From the NCBI RefSeq assembly GCF_031450785.1, contig NZ_JARTWB010000001.1, forward strand, positions 558,001 through 622,000: 64,000 nt of DNA, given 5' to 3'. Below the pieces are notes generated by a model. It saw only the letters and a program-made list of their open reading frames with translations, had not been told where the DNA came from and made no database searches. Made by a program: the position numbers and the translations under genes. Below, in pieces: positions 26,068 through 34,515 of this stretch; within the stretch, counting starts at the first letter, position 1, and every line of letters starts with the position of its first letter. This DNA is from Caballeronia sp. LZ062 (GTDB taxonomy: Bacteria > Pseudomonadota > Gammaproteobacteria > Burkholderiales > Burkholderiaceae).

Positions 26068-28167
26068 TCATGCGCGTTTGTCGCGCAGCGTGATGACGGC
26101 AGCCAGCACGACCAGTCCGTTGATGATGTCGCGCACCGCCGGCGGAACCGTCGTGCCGGCGAGCAGCGTGCCCAGCGCAGTCAGAAGCAGCGCCCCGCCG
26201 AAGACGCCGAGATAGTGGCCGCGTCCCCCGGTGATGAGCGCGCCGCCCACCACGACGACCGCAATGGACGGCAGCAGGTACGGATCGCCCATGCCGAGGA
26301 ATGCCTGCGAACTGAAGCCCGCGAGCAGCAGCCCGACGAGCGCCGCGCACACGGCAGACAGGCAGTACACCGCAATCAAGACTGTGCCGACGCGCACGCC
26401 GGACAGCTTCGCCGCGATCTGCGAATTGCCGACTGCATAGATGCGCCGCCCGAACGGGGTGCGATGCAACAACAGCAGCGCGAACGCGAGAAACACGGGC
26501 ACGCTCCAAGCCGCGAGCGACAGCGGCCCGAGCCGGCCATTGGTGAAGTCGCTGACCGCCGACGGCGACCATCCTTGCGGCGAGCCGTTGCAGTAGATGA
26601 GCGTCAGACCTTGCAGCAGTCCGTTGGCCGCGAGCGTCACAACGATAGGCGGCAGTCCGAGCATGACGACGCCAATGCCGTTGAAAAGACCTACGAGGAC
26701 GCCCACGCCCAGCACGACCGGCACGGCCCACGCAGCCGCTCCGTTGACGCCGTGCGTGAGGCCCGTGAGCAGCACGCCCGAGAGTGTGATGAGCCACGGC
26801 ATCGATAAATCCAGACCGCCGGTCAGGATGACCGCGCCCTGGCCGAGGCCGAGAATCGCGAGGAACAGCGTGAGCGTGAGCAGGCTGCTGTAGAAGTTCG
26901 CGCTGAGTAGCACGCCCGGCCCGTAGACGACACCCGTGACGGCGACGACGCCGAGGAAAAGCAGATACGCCGGCACCACATACTTCACCCATTCGCGATT
27001 GCGCTCTATCCAGTCACCGATCACGCGGCCCTTCAGCTCCGTGTTCTCGATCGGGCGGAAGTCGTTGACCTGGAACGACACGCGCCGCGCCCGCGCGTCG
27101 CTCTTGACGCGCGTGCCTGTGCGCACCGCCTTGAGCCACTGCCCGGCATGACGCATCGATTCACGCGCCGCCGATTCCTTGCCGATCGACGCACCGAGCA
27201 CTGCGAGAATGAGGATCACCGCCTCGGCGATCGTCGTGAAGAACGCCGATACGTTCAGCACCAACAGGATGTTCACGGTAATCATCAGCGTCATGGCCGC
27301 GAACACCGTGCCGACGCAGCCGCCGCGCCCGCCGCCGAGCAAGGTGCCGCCGAGCACGACGGCAGTGAACATCGACAACAGCAGCGGACGGCCCACGAGC
27401 GGATCGGCGGAACCGGTCTGCGCCGACACGTACAGCCCCGCTGCCGCGTAGAACATGCCGGCGAGCGCGTAGGTCGCCATGCGATAGCGCGTCACCGGCA
27501 TACCGTTGGCGAACGCGCCGTCGGGATCGCTGCCGAGCGCGTATAGCCCGACGCCGAAGCGCGTGCGCTTGACGAACGCCCAGATCAGCAACGCGACAAT
27601 CAGGACTCCTGCGGACATCGGCAACTTCTCGGGAATCAGGTCGGACGTGAGGAATCCGCCGAACTGATCGCCGACGCTGCCGCCCGGCTTGTTCTGAATC
27701 AGAAGCGTCACGCCCTGCACCATGAACATGGTCGCAAGCGTGACGACGATGGACTGCAGGCGGAACCACGCGATCAGCGCGCCGTTGACGAGCCCGATGC
27801 CGCCGCCGATCGCAATGATGAGCGCCGCGCCCATCCATTGTTCGAGCGGCGTGCCTTGCACGAAGCGCACGGCAAGCACGTTGGCGAGCGAGACGACCGC
27901 AGAGGCCGACAGATCGAAGCCCCCGGTCAGCACCACGATCGTCTGCCCGATGGCTGCGAGCGCGAGCGTCGTCGCACTGGAAATGACCGACCCGAGGTCG
28001 TACAGTCCGACCGGCGTAGCGGACAGCGCGACCCACGCGGCCAGCATGGCGAGTAACGCGCCGATTGCGATGATCAGCCCGCGATGATGATCCAGACGCG
28101 CGCCCCATCCCGTTCCCGCGCCCGGCCGAATGGTCTCGCTGTCGGGCGACGCAATGGCTATCTTCAT
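26068..28167 (-). CDS. Fused double permease of a sugar ABC importer
   Basis: This 699-residue protein consists of two RbsC-type permeases in one chain. The first half (about residues 30-340) has GQTIVVLTGGFDLSASAVVSLANV and ALGSDPDGAFANGMPV. The second (about residues 370-699) has GQGAVILTGGLDLSMPWLITLSG and AVGNSQIAAKLSGVRV. A hydrophilic linker of about 50 residues (ESAARESMRHAGQWLKAVRT onward) joins them. Normally two separate permeases dimerise; here the channel would be a single polypeptide. Start ATG 28167 has GAGAGGTGC upstream, and the gene lies 11 bp after the ATPase stop. No stop or frameshift lies between the halves, so the fusion looks real. Confidence 0.88.
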   Translation of the reverse strand: MKIAIASPDSETIRPGAGTGWGARLDHHRGLIIAIGALLAMLAAWVALSATPVGLYDLGSVISSATTLALAAIGQTIVVLTGGFDLSASAVVSLANVLAVRFVQGTPLEQWMGAALIIAIGGGIGLVNGALIAWFRLQSIVVTLATMFMVQGVTLLIQNKPGGSVGDQFGGFLTSDLIPEKLPMSAGVLIVALLIWAFVKRTRFGVGLYALGSDPDGAFANGMPVTRYRMATYALAGMFYAAAGLYVSAQTGSADPLVGRPLLLSMFTAVVLGGTLLGGGRGGCVGTVFAAMTLMITVNILLVLNVSAFFTTIAEAVILILAVLGASIGKESAARESMRHAGQWLKAVRTGTRVKSDARARRVSFQVNDFRPIENTELKGRVIGDWIERNREWVKYVVPAYLLFLGVVAVTGVVYGPGVLLSANFYSSLLTLTLFLAILGLGQGAVILTGGLDLSMPWLITLSGVLLTGLTHGVNGAAAWAVPVVLGVGVLVGLFNGIGVVMLGLPPIVVTLAANGLLQGLTLIYCNGSPQGWSPSAVSDFTNGRLGPLSLAAWSVPVFLAFALLLLHRTPFGRRIYAVGNSQIAAKLSGVRVGTVLIAVYCLSAVCAALVGLLLAGFSSQAFLGMGDPYLLPSIAVVVVGGALITGGRGHYLGVFGGALLLTALGTLLAGTTVPPAVRDIINGLVVLAAVITLRDKRA

Positions 28168-28178
28168 GGAAGCACCTC

Positions 28179-29702
28179 TCAAGTCGAAAGCATCTTGCGC
28201 ATCACGTTTTCTTCCGTGAGCGCGTCGCCGGACAGCTCGCCGACATTGCGGCCGCGATACATCACCGACACGCGGTCGCACACGTTGACGAGTTCGGGAA
28301 CATCGGTGGAGTAGAACAGCACGGAACCGCCCGCCGCCGCGAACGCGCGCATCAGCACGAAGATCTGATGCTTGGTGCCGACGTCGATGCCGCGCGTCGG
28401 ATCGAACATCAGCCACACGCGGCTTTGCGTAAGCAGCCATTTCGCCATTGCAATCTTCTGCTGATTGCCGCCAGAAAACGACAGGCACGGCTTGTAGAGC
28501 GCGCGCGGGTTGACTTCCATCTGGGCGAGCGACGTGCTTATCGCAGCCTGCTCTCGCTTGCGGTCGATGAGACCGAAACGCGCATAGCGCCCGATCACGG
28601 GCAACGACACGTTGTCGCCACCAGGCAAGCGGAGGAACAGACCTTCGGTCTTGCGGTCTTCCGGCAGGAAGCTCGTCGAGACACCTGCCTTGAGCGAATC
28701 GGCGGTGGATGTGAGCGTGACCGGCTTGCCGTCGATGAGGATTTGCCCGTCGTCGACATAGGTCGCGCCGAACAGGGCTTCGAACAGCTCGCGCTGGCCC
28801 ATCCCCTGCAAGGCGGCAATGCCATGCACTTCTCCGGGCTTGAGGACGAGATCGAAGTCGCTGACGACGCCGTCTACCCGGACCCCGCGCGCCTCGATCG
28901 CGGGCGGCTTCGGTGCCGATTCGCGCAATGCAGGCGGCTCGATCTTCGGCGGATACTTCGCTTCGAGCGATCTGCCGATGACAAGCTTTATTACTTCGTC
29001 ATCCGTAATATCCGCTGCATCGAAGGCGCCGACGTCGCGACCGTTGCGGTACACGGTGAGGCTGTCGCAGAACTCGCGCACTTCCTGCATGCGGTGAGAA
29101 ATGAACACGAAAGTCACGCCCTTCGCCTTCATTTCGTCGATGCGGCGCGACAGCCATGCGACATCTCGCCCGGAAAGCGCGGACGTCGGCTCGTCGAGCA
29201 GCAGCACTTGCGGTCCGCGCACGATCGCCTTCGCGATCTCGATCTTCTGTCGCACCGGCAAGGACAAGTCTCGGATATACGCGCCGGGACGCACGTCGGC
29301 AAGCTCCAACTTCTCGAGCCACTCCGACGCCTGGCGCTGCGCTTCGCGCTTCCTGATACGTCCGAAGAGCCCCGTCGGTTCATACGACATCAACAGGTTC
29401 TGCGCGACCGTGAGATCGCGCACGAGCGTCATTTCCTGAAACGCGGTCTGCACGCCCGCCCGATGCGCGTCCTTCGGTCCGCGCATGGCGACATCCGCGC
29501 CCATCACGCGGATGTTGCCTTCGTCCGGCTGCATCAAGCCGGACAACAGTTTGACCGTGGTGGATTTGCCCGCGCCGTTTTCGCCGAGCAGCGCGTGCAC
29601 CGCGCCGCGCTTCACGCGGAACGACGCACCGTCGAGTGCGACCGTCGCGCCGAAACGCTTCGTCACGTTCGATACATCGATCGCCAGAGATGCGTCGTTC
29701 AT
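28179..29702 (-). CDS. Sugar ABC transporter ATPase with two nucleotide-binding domains
   Basis: In this 507-residue protein the first domain is complete: Walker A LLGENGAGKSTTVKLLSG, signature-like LSLPVRQKIEIAKAI, Walker B VLLLDEPTSAL. The second domain has a degenerate P-loop (LQGMGQRELFEALFG), a clear signature SFSGGNQQKIAMAKWL and an altered Walker B (WLMFDPTRGIDVG). There the usual Asp-Glu pair reads Phe-Asp, so hydrolysis at that site is doubtful. Asymmetric sites are common in this family, though losing both acidic residues is less usual. It lies between the binding protein (10 bp) and the fused permease (11 bp) and must energise that importer. Confidence 0.9.
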   Translation of the reverse strand: MNDASLAIDVSNVTKRFGATVALDGASFRVKRGAVHALLGENGAGKSTTVKLLSGLMQPDEGNIRVMGADVAMRGPKDAHRAGVQTAFQEMTLVRDLTVAQNLLMSYEPTGLFGRIRKREAQRQASEWLEKLELADVRPGAYIRDLSLPVRQKIEIAKAIVRGPQVLLLDEPTSALSGRDVAWLSRRIDEMKAKGVTFVFISHRMQEVREFCDSLTVYRNGRDVGAFDAADITDDEVIKLVIGRSLEAKYPPKIEPPALRESAPKPPAIEARGVRVDGVVSDFDLVLKPGEVHGIAALQGMGQRELFEALFGATYVDDGQILIDGKPVTLTSTADSLKAGVSTSFLPEDRKTEGLFLRLPGGDNVSLPVIGRYARFGLIDRKREQAAISTSLAQMEVNPRALYKPCLSFSGGNQQKIAMAKWLLTQSRVWLMFDPTRGIDVGTKHQIFVLMRAFAAAGGSVLFYSTDVPELVNVCDRVSVMYRGRNVGELSGDALTEENVMRKMLST

Positions 29703-29712
29703 GATGAGCGCC

Positions 29713-30840
29713 TTAGTCCTGGTTGCCCGTGAGCGCCGCGTTGAAGCCGACTTCCTTCGTATCTTCGGAATAGATGTCCGCGAACCAGCCCGGCGGCACC
29801 TTGTCCGGACTGAATGCCGTGCACCCCGCCTTCAGTTCGTCGATGCTGCCGGTCTTGCACAGCTTCGATTGCGCGTTCTCCACGAGCGGCAGCTTCAGTG
29901 TGATGTGCTGCGGGAAGTCCTTGCCGTCGAGCTTCGCGACGGCCATCTTGAGCGCCATCGCGCCGGAGTACGGCGGCGCGCCGTAAGAGATCGAACGGTA
30001 GCCGATGGAGCGATACGCGCCCTGTCCCTTGACCTCGCCCGGCGGCAGCATTTGCACGCGATGACCATTCGACGACTCGCCCGCGCATGGCTTGATCTTG
30101 TCGTCCGCGATGCCTGCGTCGAGTTGCATCGACGCCGCCGTGAAGCAGCCGACCTGCATCCACAAGCCGTCGATCTTGTCCCAGCTATTGGTGGCTAGAA
30201 TCTTCGACAGTTCGGTCTTGGCGGTCGCCTGGCTCCACATGCCGGTGCCTTCCGCGACGATCTTGATGCCCGGATACTTCGCGAATACGGCCTTCGCGGC
30301 TTCCGTGCGCGCACGGTCCACGGATGTACCCGGCACGCCGTTGATCAGCACGATGTTGCCTTTGCCGTTGATCGTCTTTGCGAGCCATTCGGCGGTCACG
30401 GTGCCCGCCTGATGCTGGTCGATGTTCACGTTATGCGCGCACGGCTCGGTCACTTCGGCGTCGTACGCCGCGACGACCACGCCCTTCGAGCAGGCATTCT
30501 TGATCGCGCGATTAAGCGCAGTCGGCGAGATCGGATAGATGATGATGGCCTTCGCGCCTGCCTGCACCATCGAGTTGATCTGCTGAATCTGCTTCTGCGC
30601 ATCGGTGCCCGCGACCTGCACTTCGAGATCGACCTTGTCTTTGAGCGCCGGTGTATTCGCCATGGCCTTGACCATGTTCGCGGCTTCTGTCTGCCAGTCG
30701 TTGCCGACATAGCTCATCGACAGGAAAATCTTGTACTTGCCCGCTGCGTGCGCGCTTCCCGACATCGCAAGCGCCGTCGCCATCGCGAGGCCGAGCACCG
30801 CCCGGCCCGCATGACGGATCGTATTCGTCCATGCTTTCAT
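29713..30840 (-). CDS. Periplasmic sugar-binding protein (RbsB-like fold)
   Basis: This 375-residue exported protein has a signal peptide (about residues 1-32, RAVLGLAMATALAMSGSAHAA). The mature part has the type I binding-protein pattern: IFLSMSYVGNDWQTEAANMVKAM, MVQAGAKAIIIYPISPTALNRAI, VVAAYDAEV, INGVPGTSVDRARTEAAKAVF, IDGLWMQVGCFTA. It is longer than most ribose-type proteins. Several mature cysteines (ACSKG, PCAHN, VGCFT, KPCAG, KLCKT, AGCTA) may form disulfides in the periplasm. The ligand is unknown; the operon suggests a sugar, lactone or deoxy-sugar acid. Confidence 0.87.
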   Translation of the reverse strand: MKAWTNTIRHAGRAVLGLAMATALAMSGSAHAAGKYKIFLSMSYVGNDWQTEAANMVKAMANTPALKDKVDLEVQVAGTDAQKQIQQINSMVQAGAKAIIIYPISPTALNRAIKNACSKGVVVAAYDAEVTEPCAHNVNIDQHQAGTVTAEWLAKTINGKGNIVLINGVPGTSVDRARTEAAKAVFAKYPGIKIVAEGTGMWSQATAKTELSKILATNSWDKIDGLWMQVGCFTAASMQLDAGIADDKIKPCAGESSNGHRVQMLPPGEVKGQGAYRSIGYRSISYGAPPYSGAMALKMAVAKLDGKDFPQHITLKLPLVENAQSKLCKTGSIDELKAGCTAFSPDKVPPGWFADIYSEDTKEVGFNAALTGNQD

Positions 30841-30879
30841 GTCTTCCTCCGCTGGTTGTCTTCTTGACTGCTTTCGGAC

Positions 30880-31659
30880 TTACGCCTCTTTCACAACATG
30901 CGGCAAGCGCGCGCTCGCCGGCAATGCGATGCCCGCGCTTCCCGCCACGACGTTGGGATCGTGTCCGGGAATCACGAAGTCGGCGATCTGGCGTATGCGC
31001 GCAAGCGACCGCATTTCGGCGAGCGTCTCGTGCACGATGCCCACCGGCACCAGATCGACGATGTTCTCCATGCAGTTCGCGCAATCTCCCGCGATCAGCA
31101 CGACGCCTTCTTCCGTATCGACCGCGACGGACTGATGGCCCGGCGTGTGACCCGGCGTCGGCACGACGCGCACACCCGGCACGATATCGGCGACGCCGTG
31201 CACGAACTGCCAGCGGAAGTACGCAAGCGGCTCGCGGCCGATGAGGAACTCCTGGTAATAAGTGGCCTGCGTCGGCAGCGGGCGACCCGCGTATTCCCAT
31301 TCCTGCGCCTGCACGATGAATCGCGCGTTCTTGAAGAGCGTATTGCCGCCGGAGTGGTCGTAGTGCAGATGCGTGTTGATGACGATATCGACCTCGTCCG
31401 CGCCCCAGCCGACGTATTCCTTCAGCGCGCGTTCGAGCCTTTCTTCCGGCGCCTGATTGCACGGGCAGACGAAGCTGGAAACCCAGCCCGGATCGTGGAT
31501 GCCTGTATCGACCACGATCTTCTTGCTCGCCCCGACGATTGCCGTGGACCACACGGGCACTTTGATCGGTTGACCGAAATAACGGCCATAGACTTGCGAT
31601 GAGCGATCGACGGTGAGCCATCCCGTCGGCATCGCGACGACTTTCAGCTTCGCGCTCAC
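30880..31659 (-). CDS. Metallo-beta-lactamase-fold lactonase (AttM/AiiA-like)
   Basis: This 259-residue soluble hydrolase has the dinuclear-zinc signature INTHLHYDHSGGN (about residues 95-107), the further ligands GHTPGHQ, GDCANC and IPGHDPN, and the overall pattern of N-acyl-homoserine-lactonase-like enzymes. The start is GTG at 31659, supported by GGGAG six bases upstream. Quorum quenching is possible, but within a catabolic operon a lactone-opening step on a sugar or gamma-lactone is more likely. The operon also has an SMP-30 lactonase, so there are two unrelated lactonases. Confidence 0.83.
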   Translation of the reverse strand: MSAKLKVVAMPTGWLTVDRSSQVYGRYFGQPIKVPVWSTAIVGASKKIVVDTGIHDPGWVSSFVCPCNQAPEERLERALKEYVGWGADEVDIVINTHLHYDHSGGNTLFKNARFIVQAQEWEYAGRPLPTQATYYQEFLIGREPLAYFRWQFVHGVADIVPGVRVVPTPGHTPGHQSVAVDTEEGVVLIAGDCANCMENIVDLVPVGIVHETLAEMRSLARIRQIADFVIPGHDPNVVAGSAGIALPASARLPHVVKEA

Positions 31660-31672
31660 GATGCGCTCCCGG

Positions 31673-32605
31673 TCAGAAGTTGGTGTTGTCCGCGCCCTTC
31701 AGTTGCAGCATCTGGCGCGCTTCAGCGGGCGTCGCGATATCGAGCGACAGCCCTTCGATCACCTGTTTGATCTTGCGCACCTGCGCCGCGCTGGAATCGG
31801 CGAGCTTGCCGGGTTCGATCCACAGCGAGTCTTCCAGTCCGACGCGCACGTTGGACCCTTGCGCGACGCCGATGGACCCGAGCGCGATCTGGTTGCGGCC
31901 CGCGCCGAGAATCGACCAAACGTAATCGCTGCCGAACAGGCGATCGGCGGTCCGCTTCATGTGTGCGAGGTCTTCCGGATGCGCACCGATGCCGCCCAGA
32001 AGCCCGAATACGCTCTGCACGAAGAACGGCGGCTTTGCCAGCCCGCGATCCACGAAATGCGCGAGGTTGTACAAGTGCGAGATGTCGTAGCACTCGAACT
32101 CGAAGCGCGTGCCGTTCGCGCCGCAGGACGTGAGGATGTATTCGATATCCGCGAACGTGTTCTTGAACACGAGATCGCGACTGTTCTCGAGATGCTTTCG
32201 CTCCCAGTCGTGCTTGAGCTCCTTGAAGCGATCGAGCATGGGATAGAGCCCGAAGTTCATCGAACCCATGTTCAGCGATGCGACTTCCGGCTGAAAGTGA
32301 TGAGCGGGCTTCAGGCGCTCGGCCACCGTCATGTGCGGGCTGCCGCCGGTCGTCAGATTGATGACCGCGTCGGTTTCCGCTTTGATGCGCGGCAGAAACT
32401 CCTGAAACACGGCAGGGTCCTGCGTCGGACGGCCATCGTTCGGGTCGCGAGCGTGAAGGTGAATGATCGCGGCGCCTTCCTTCGCGGCGGCGAGCGCGGC
32501 ATCGCCGATTTCCTGCGGGGTGACCGGCAGATACGGCGACATCGACGGCGTATGAATAGCGCCGGTCGGTGCGCAGGTGATGATGACCTTGCGTTTCGTT
32601 GCCAT
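31673..32605 (-). CDS. Beta-keto acid cleavage enzyme (BKACE, DUF849)
   Basis: This 310-residue TIM-barrel enzyme of the BKACE family begins KVIITCAPTGAIHTPSMSPYLPVTP. It has the zinc-binding GAAIIHLHARDPNDGRPTQD (His-x-His near residues 49-51) and later the motifs FVQSVFGLLGGIGAHPEDL and VGLEDSLWIEPGKLA. BKACE proteins condense a beta-keto acid with acetyl-CoA to give acetoacetate and a new acyl-CoA. Known substrates include 3-keto-5-aminohexanoate, dehydrocarnitine and, in a described oxidative deoxyribose route, 3-keto-2-deoxyribonate. It is 13 bp from the lactonase and 15 bp from the SDR. Confidence 0.9.
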   Translation of the reverse strand: MATKRKVIITCAPTGAIHTPSMSPYLPVTPQEIGDAALAAAKEGAAIIHLHARDPNDGRPTQDPAVFQEFLPRIKAETDAVINLTTGGSPHMTVAERLKPAHHFQPEVASLNMGSMNFGLYPMLDRFKELKHDWERKHLENSRDLVFKNTFADIEYILTSCGANGTRFEFECYDISHLYNLAHFVDRGLAKPPFFVQSVFGLLGGIGAHPEDLAHMKRTADRLFGSDYVWSILGAGRNQIALGSIGVAQGSNVRVGLEDSLWIEPGKLADSSAAQVRKIKQVIEGLSLDIATPAEARQMLQLKGADNTNF

Positions 32606-32620
32606 GGGATCCTCGTGCGT

Positions 32621-33427
32621 TTAGAGAACTTCGACGTTGCCGCACACCGAGATAGCCTGTCCCGAGATGCCGCTGCCCGCAGGCGAGCACAGGAAGAGCG
32701 CGGTGGCCGCGACCTCTTCGGGCGTCGTCATGCGACGCAGGGAAATCTTGGCGAGGTATTGCTTCTCCATCTCTTCGTAAGAGAGATTGAGCTGCTTGGC
32801 ACGCGCGTCGATCACGCGTTCGATGCGCGGGCCTTTCACGATGCCCGGCTGAATAGCGTTCACGCGTATGTTGTCCGGACCGAGTTCGATGGCGAGGCTT
32901 TTCGTCATGCCGACCACGGCCCATTTCGTCGCGGCGTAGGGCGTGCGGAAGGCGTAGCCGAGACGCCCCGCCACCGAAGACAGCGCGATGATCGTGCCGC
33001 CGCCCTTCGCCTCGCGCAGCATCGGCACTGCAAGGCGGGCGAAGTAGAACTGCGCGTTCAAGTTGACGTCGACGGTGTCTTCCCACGCCTTGACGTCGAT
33101 TTCGTCGACGCCGCCCGTAGGACCGGCAATGCCGGCGTTGTTCACGAGCACATCGAGTCCGCCCAGCTGGCTATTGACGTCCGCGAAGACGCGCTCGACT
33201 GCATCGCGGTCGGATACGTCCGCGAGCGTCGCCGTGATCGGGTTCAGTTCCGCGCTCGCTTCGGCCTTCGCAAGCTCGTCGATGGCTTGCTGGCTGGCAT
33301 CGCATACGTGGACGCGCGCGCCCGCATCGACGAACGCCCGCGCGATCACGAGCCCGATGCCCGATGCGCCTCCTGTGATCAGCACGCGCAAGCCCGCGGG
33401 CGGCTTCAGCATCTGCAGAACCGTCAT
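32621..33427 (-). CDS. Short-chain dehydrogenase/reductase (sugar or sugar-acid dehydrogenase)
   Basis: This 268-residue classical SDR has the NAD-binding motif LITGGASGIGLVIARAF (residues 16-32), NNAGIAG, and an intact Ser-Tyr-Lys catalytic set (ALSSVAGRLGYAFRTPYAATKWAVVG). It ends in SGQAISVCGNVEVL. Start ATG 33427 has a very good AGGAGACGG site; the longer open frame to 33616 is a shadow of the regulator gene. In the operon it may oxidise an aldose to its lactone or a hydroxy-acid to the keto acid. The enzyme of the deoxyribonate route is also an SDR. Confidence 0.87.
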   Translation of the reverse strand: MTVLQMLKPPAGLRVLITGGASGIGLVIARAFVDAGARVHVCDASQQAIDELAKAEASAELNPITATLADVSDRDAVERVFADVNSQLGGLDVLVNNAGIAGPTGGVDEIDVKAWEDTVDVNLNAQFYFARLAVPMLREAKGGGTIIALSSVAGRLGYAFRTPYAATKWAVVGMTKSLAIELGPDNIRVNAIQPGIVKGPRIERVIDARAKQLNLSYEEMEKQYLAKISLRRMTTPEEVAATALFLCSPAGSGISGQAISVCGNVEVL

Positions 33428-33474
33428 TGTCCGTCTCCTGTTGTTTTCATTCGTTCTACGAATCTTTGTTCGAC

Positions 33475-34209
33475 TCAGGCCTGCGCCAGATTGCCGCCGC
33501 CGTCGTCGCTTTCTTCGTCGCTCGTGGCGCTTTGCAAGCGCTCCTGCAGATCGGCGGCGGCGTCGCCGATGTCCTCCTCGATACCGGCGCGCGCGCCTTC
33601 GCCGTCGCCGCGCCACAGCGCCTCGACGATATGACGGTGCGCGGCCATCGACCGTCGCATGTGAGGAATGTCGGGCGCGACGAGGTTAAGGAACGGACCG
33701 ATGCGCATCCAGAGGTTCTGGATGGTCGCTTGCGTAATGTCGCTCGCGCCCTGCGCATAGATCGCGCTATGAAATCTGAAGTTGCTGCGCAAGTAGGCGG
33801 CGACATCGCCCGCTTCCACATGGCCATTCATCTCGTCGAATATGTCCTGCAGCGAGGCAAGATGCTCGCGGGTCATGCGCGATGCCGCTCGTCGCGCGAC
33901 CGCGCCTTCCAGCGCAATGCGCACGTCGCGGAGCTCTTCGAGCAGTTCGAGCGTCATCGGCGGGACCATGAGTGCCCGGCCGGGTCCGTCGATCAGCGCG
34001 CCTTCCGCCTGCAAGCGCGTGAGCGCGGCGCGAACCGGCATCGTCGAGGAGCCGACCGCTTCGGCGACACTGCGCAGACTCAACAGTTGCCCGGGCGCGA
34101 AGCGTCCGGTCATGATCGCTTCCCGCAGCTGCATGTAGACGCGGCTCGCCATGGTCTCTCGTGCAACGAGTTCGAGTGCGGGTAAATCCGGTGATGCGCG
34201 AGTCGCCAC
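33475..34209 (-). CDS. GntR-family regulator with FCD domain
   Basis: This 244-residue regulator has an N-terminal winged helix (YMQLREAIMTGRFAPGQLLSLRSVAEAVGSSTMPVRAALTRLQAEG) and a C-terminal all-helical FCD ligand domain (ELRDVRIALEGAVARRAASR, NFRFHSAIYAQG, HRHIVEALWRGDGEGA). FCD domains often bind metal plus an organic acid. The start is GTG at 34209 with GGGAGG seven bases upstream; the frame is open further but lacks a start site. It is the first gene of the operon, and a perfect palindrome lies 42 bp upstream, which suggests autoregulation. Confidence 0.87.
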   Translation of the reverse strand: MATRASPDLPALELVARETMASRVYMQLREAIMTGRFAPGQLLSLRSVAEAVGSSTMPVRAALTRLQAEGALIDGPGRALMVPPMTLELLEELRDVRIALEGAVARRAASRMTREHLASLQDIFDEMNGHVEAGDVAAYLRSNFRFHSAIYAQGASDITQATIQNLWMRIGPFLNLVAPDIPHMRRSMAAHRHIVEALWRGDGEGARAGIEEDIGDAAADLQERLQSATSDEESDDGGGNLAQA

Positions 34210-34250
34210 GAATAGACCTCCCGAAAAGCACGTCCGTTTGCCGCTGTGAT

Positions 34251-34262
34251 GTGTGATCACAC
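34251..34262. promoter_or_regulatory. Predicted GntR/FadR-type operator
   Basis: GTGTGATCACAC is a perfect 12-bp palindrome 42 bp before the GntR start codon. It is of the size and style bound by FadR-subfamily regulators. It would overlap the transcription start of the nine-gene operon if the promoter at 34276-34304 is right. Confidence 0.6.
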
Positions 34263-34275
34263 CGCAATGGAACGC

Positions 34276-34304
34276 AGTTTGGGCAGTGTCGCTAAACGAG
34301 TCAA
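34276..34304 (-). promoter_or_regulatory. Possible promoter of the nine-gene operon
   Basis: On the minus strand TTGACT (34304-34299) is followed after 17 bases by CAAACT (34281-34276). The -35 is good and the -10 poor. The implied start near 34269 places the palindrome at about +8 to +19. Confidence 0.35.
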
Positions 34305-34515
34305 CTAGGTGAAAACGCGGAGTTCGTATGCGACGAACGTTGTCGCTGTTGCGGGGGGCGTTTGATGCAGAGGTGGAAGAGACGAAGACGCGATGTGACG
34401 CGTCAAACATCGTTCGTAGTGCTTTCTATTCGCTGACGGGTTGCTGAACTGGCGGCGAAGCAGGTGCTGTTGCGCTAACTAATGCCCTGCTTGCGCCGGA
34501 AATGCCATAGGAGTC

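Noticed and set aside
31613..33634. 673-residue open frame opposite the lactonase, BKACE and SDR genes
   Set aside because: Arg/His/Asp-rich shadow spanning three real genes and their gaps.
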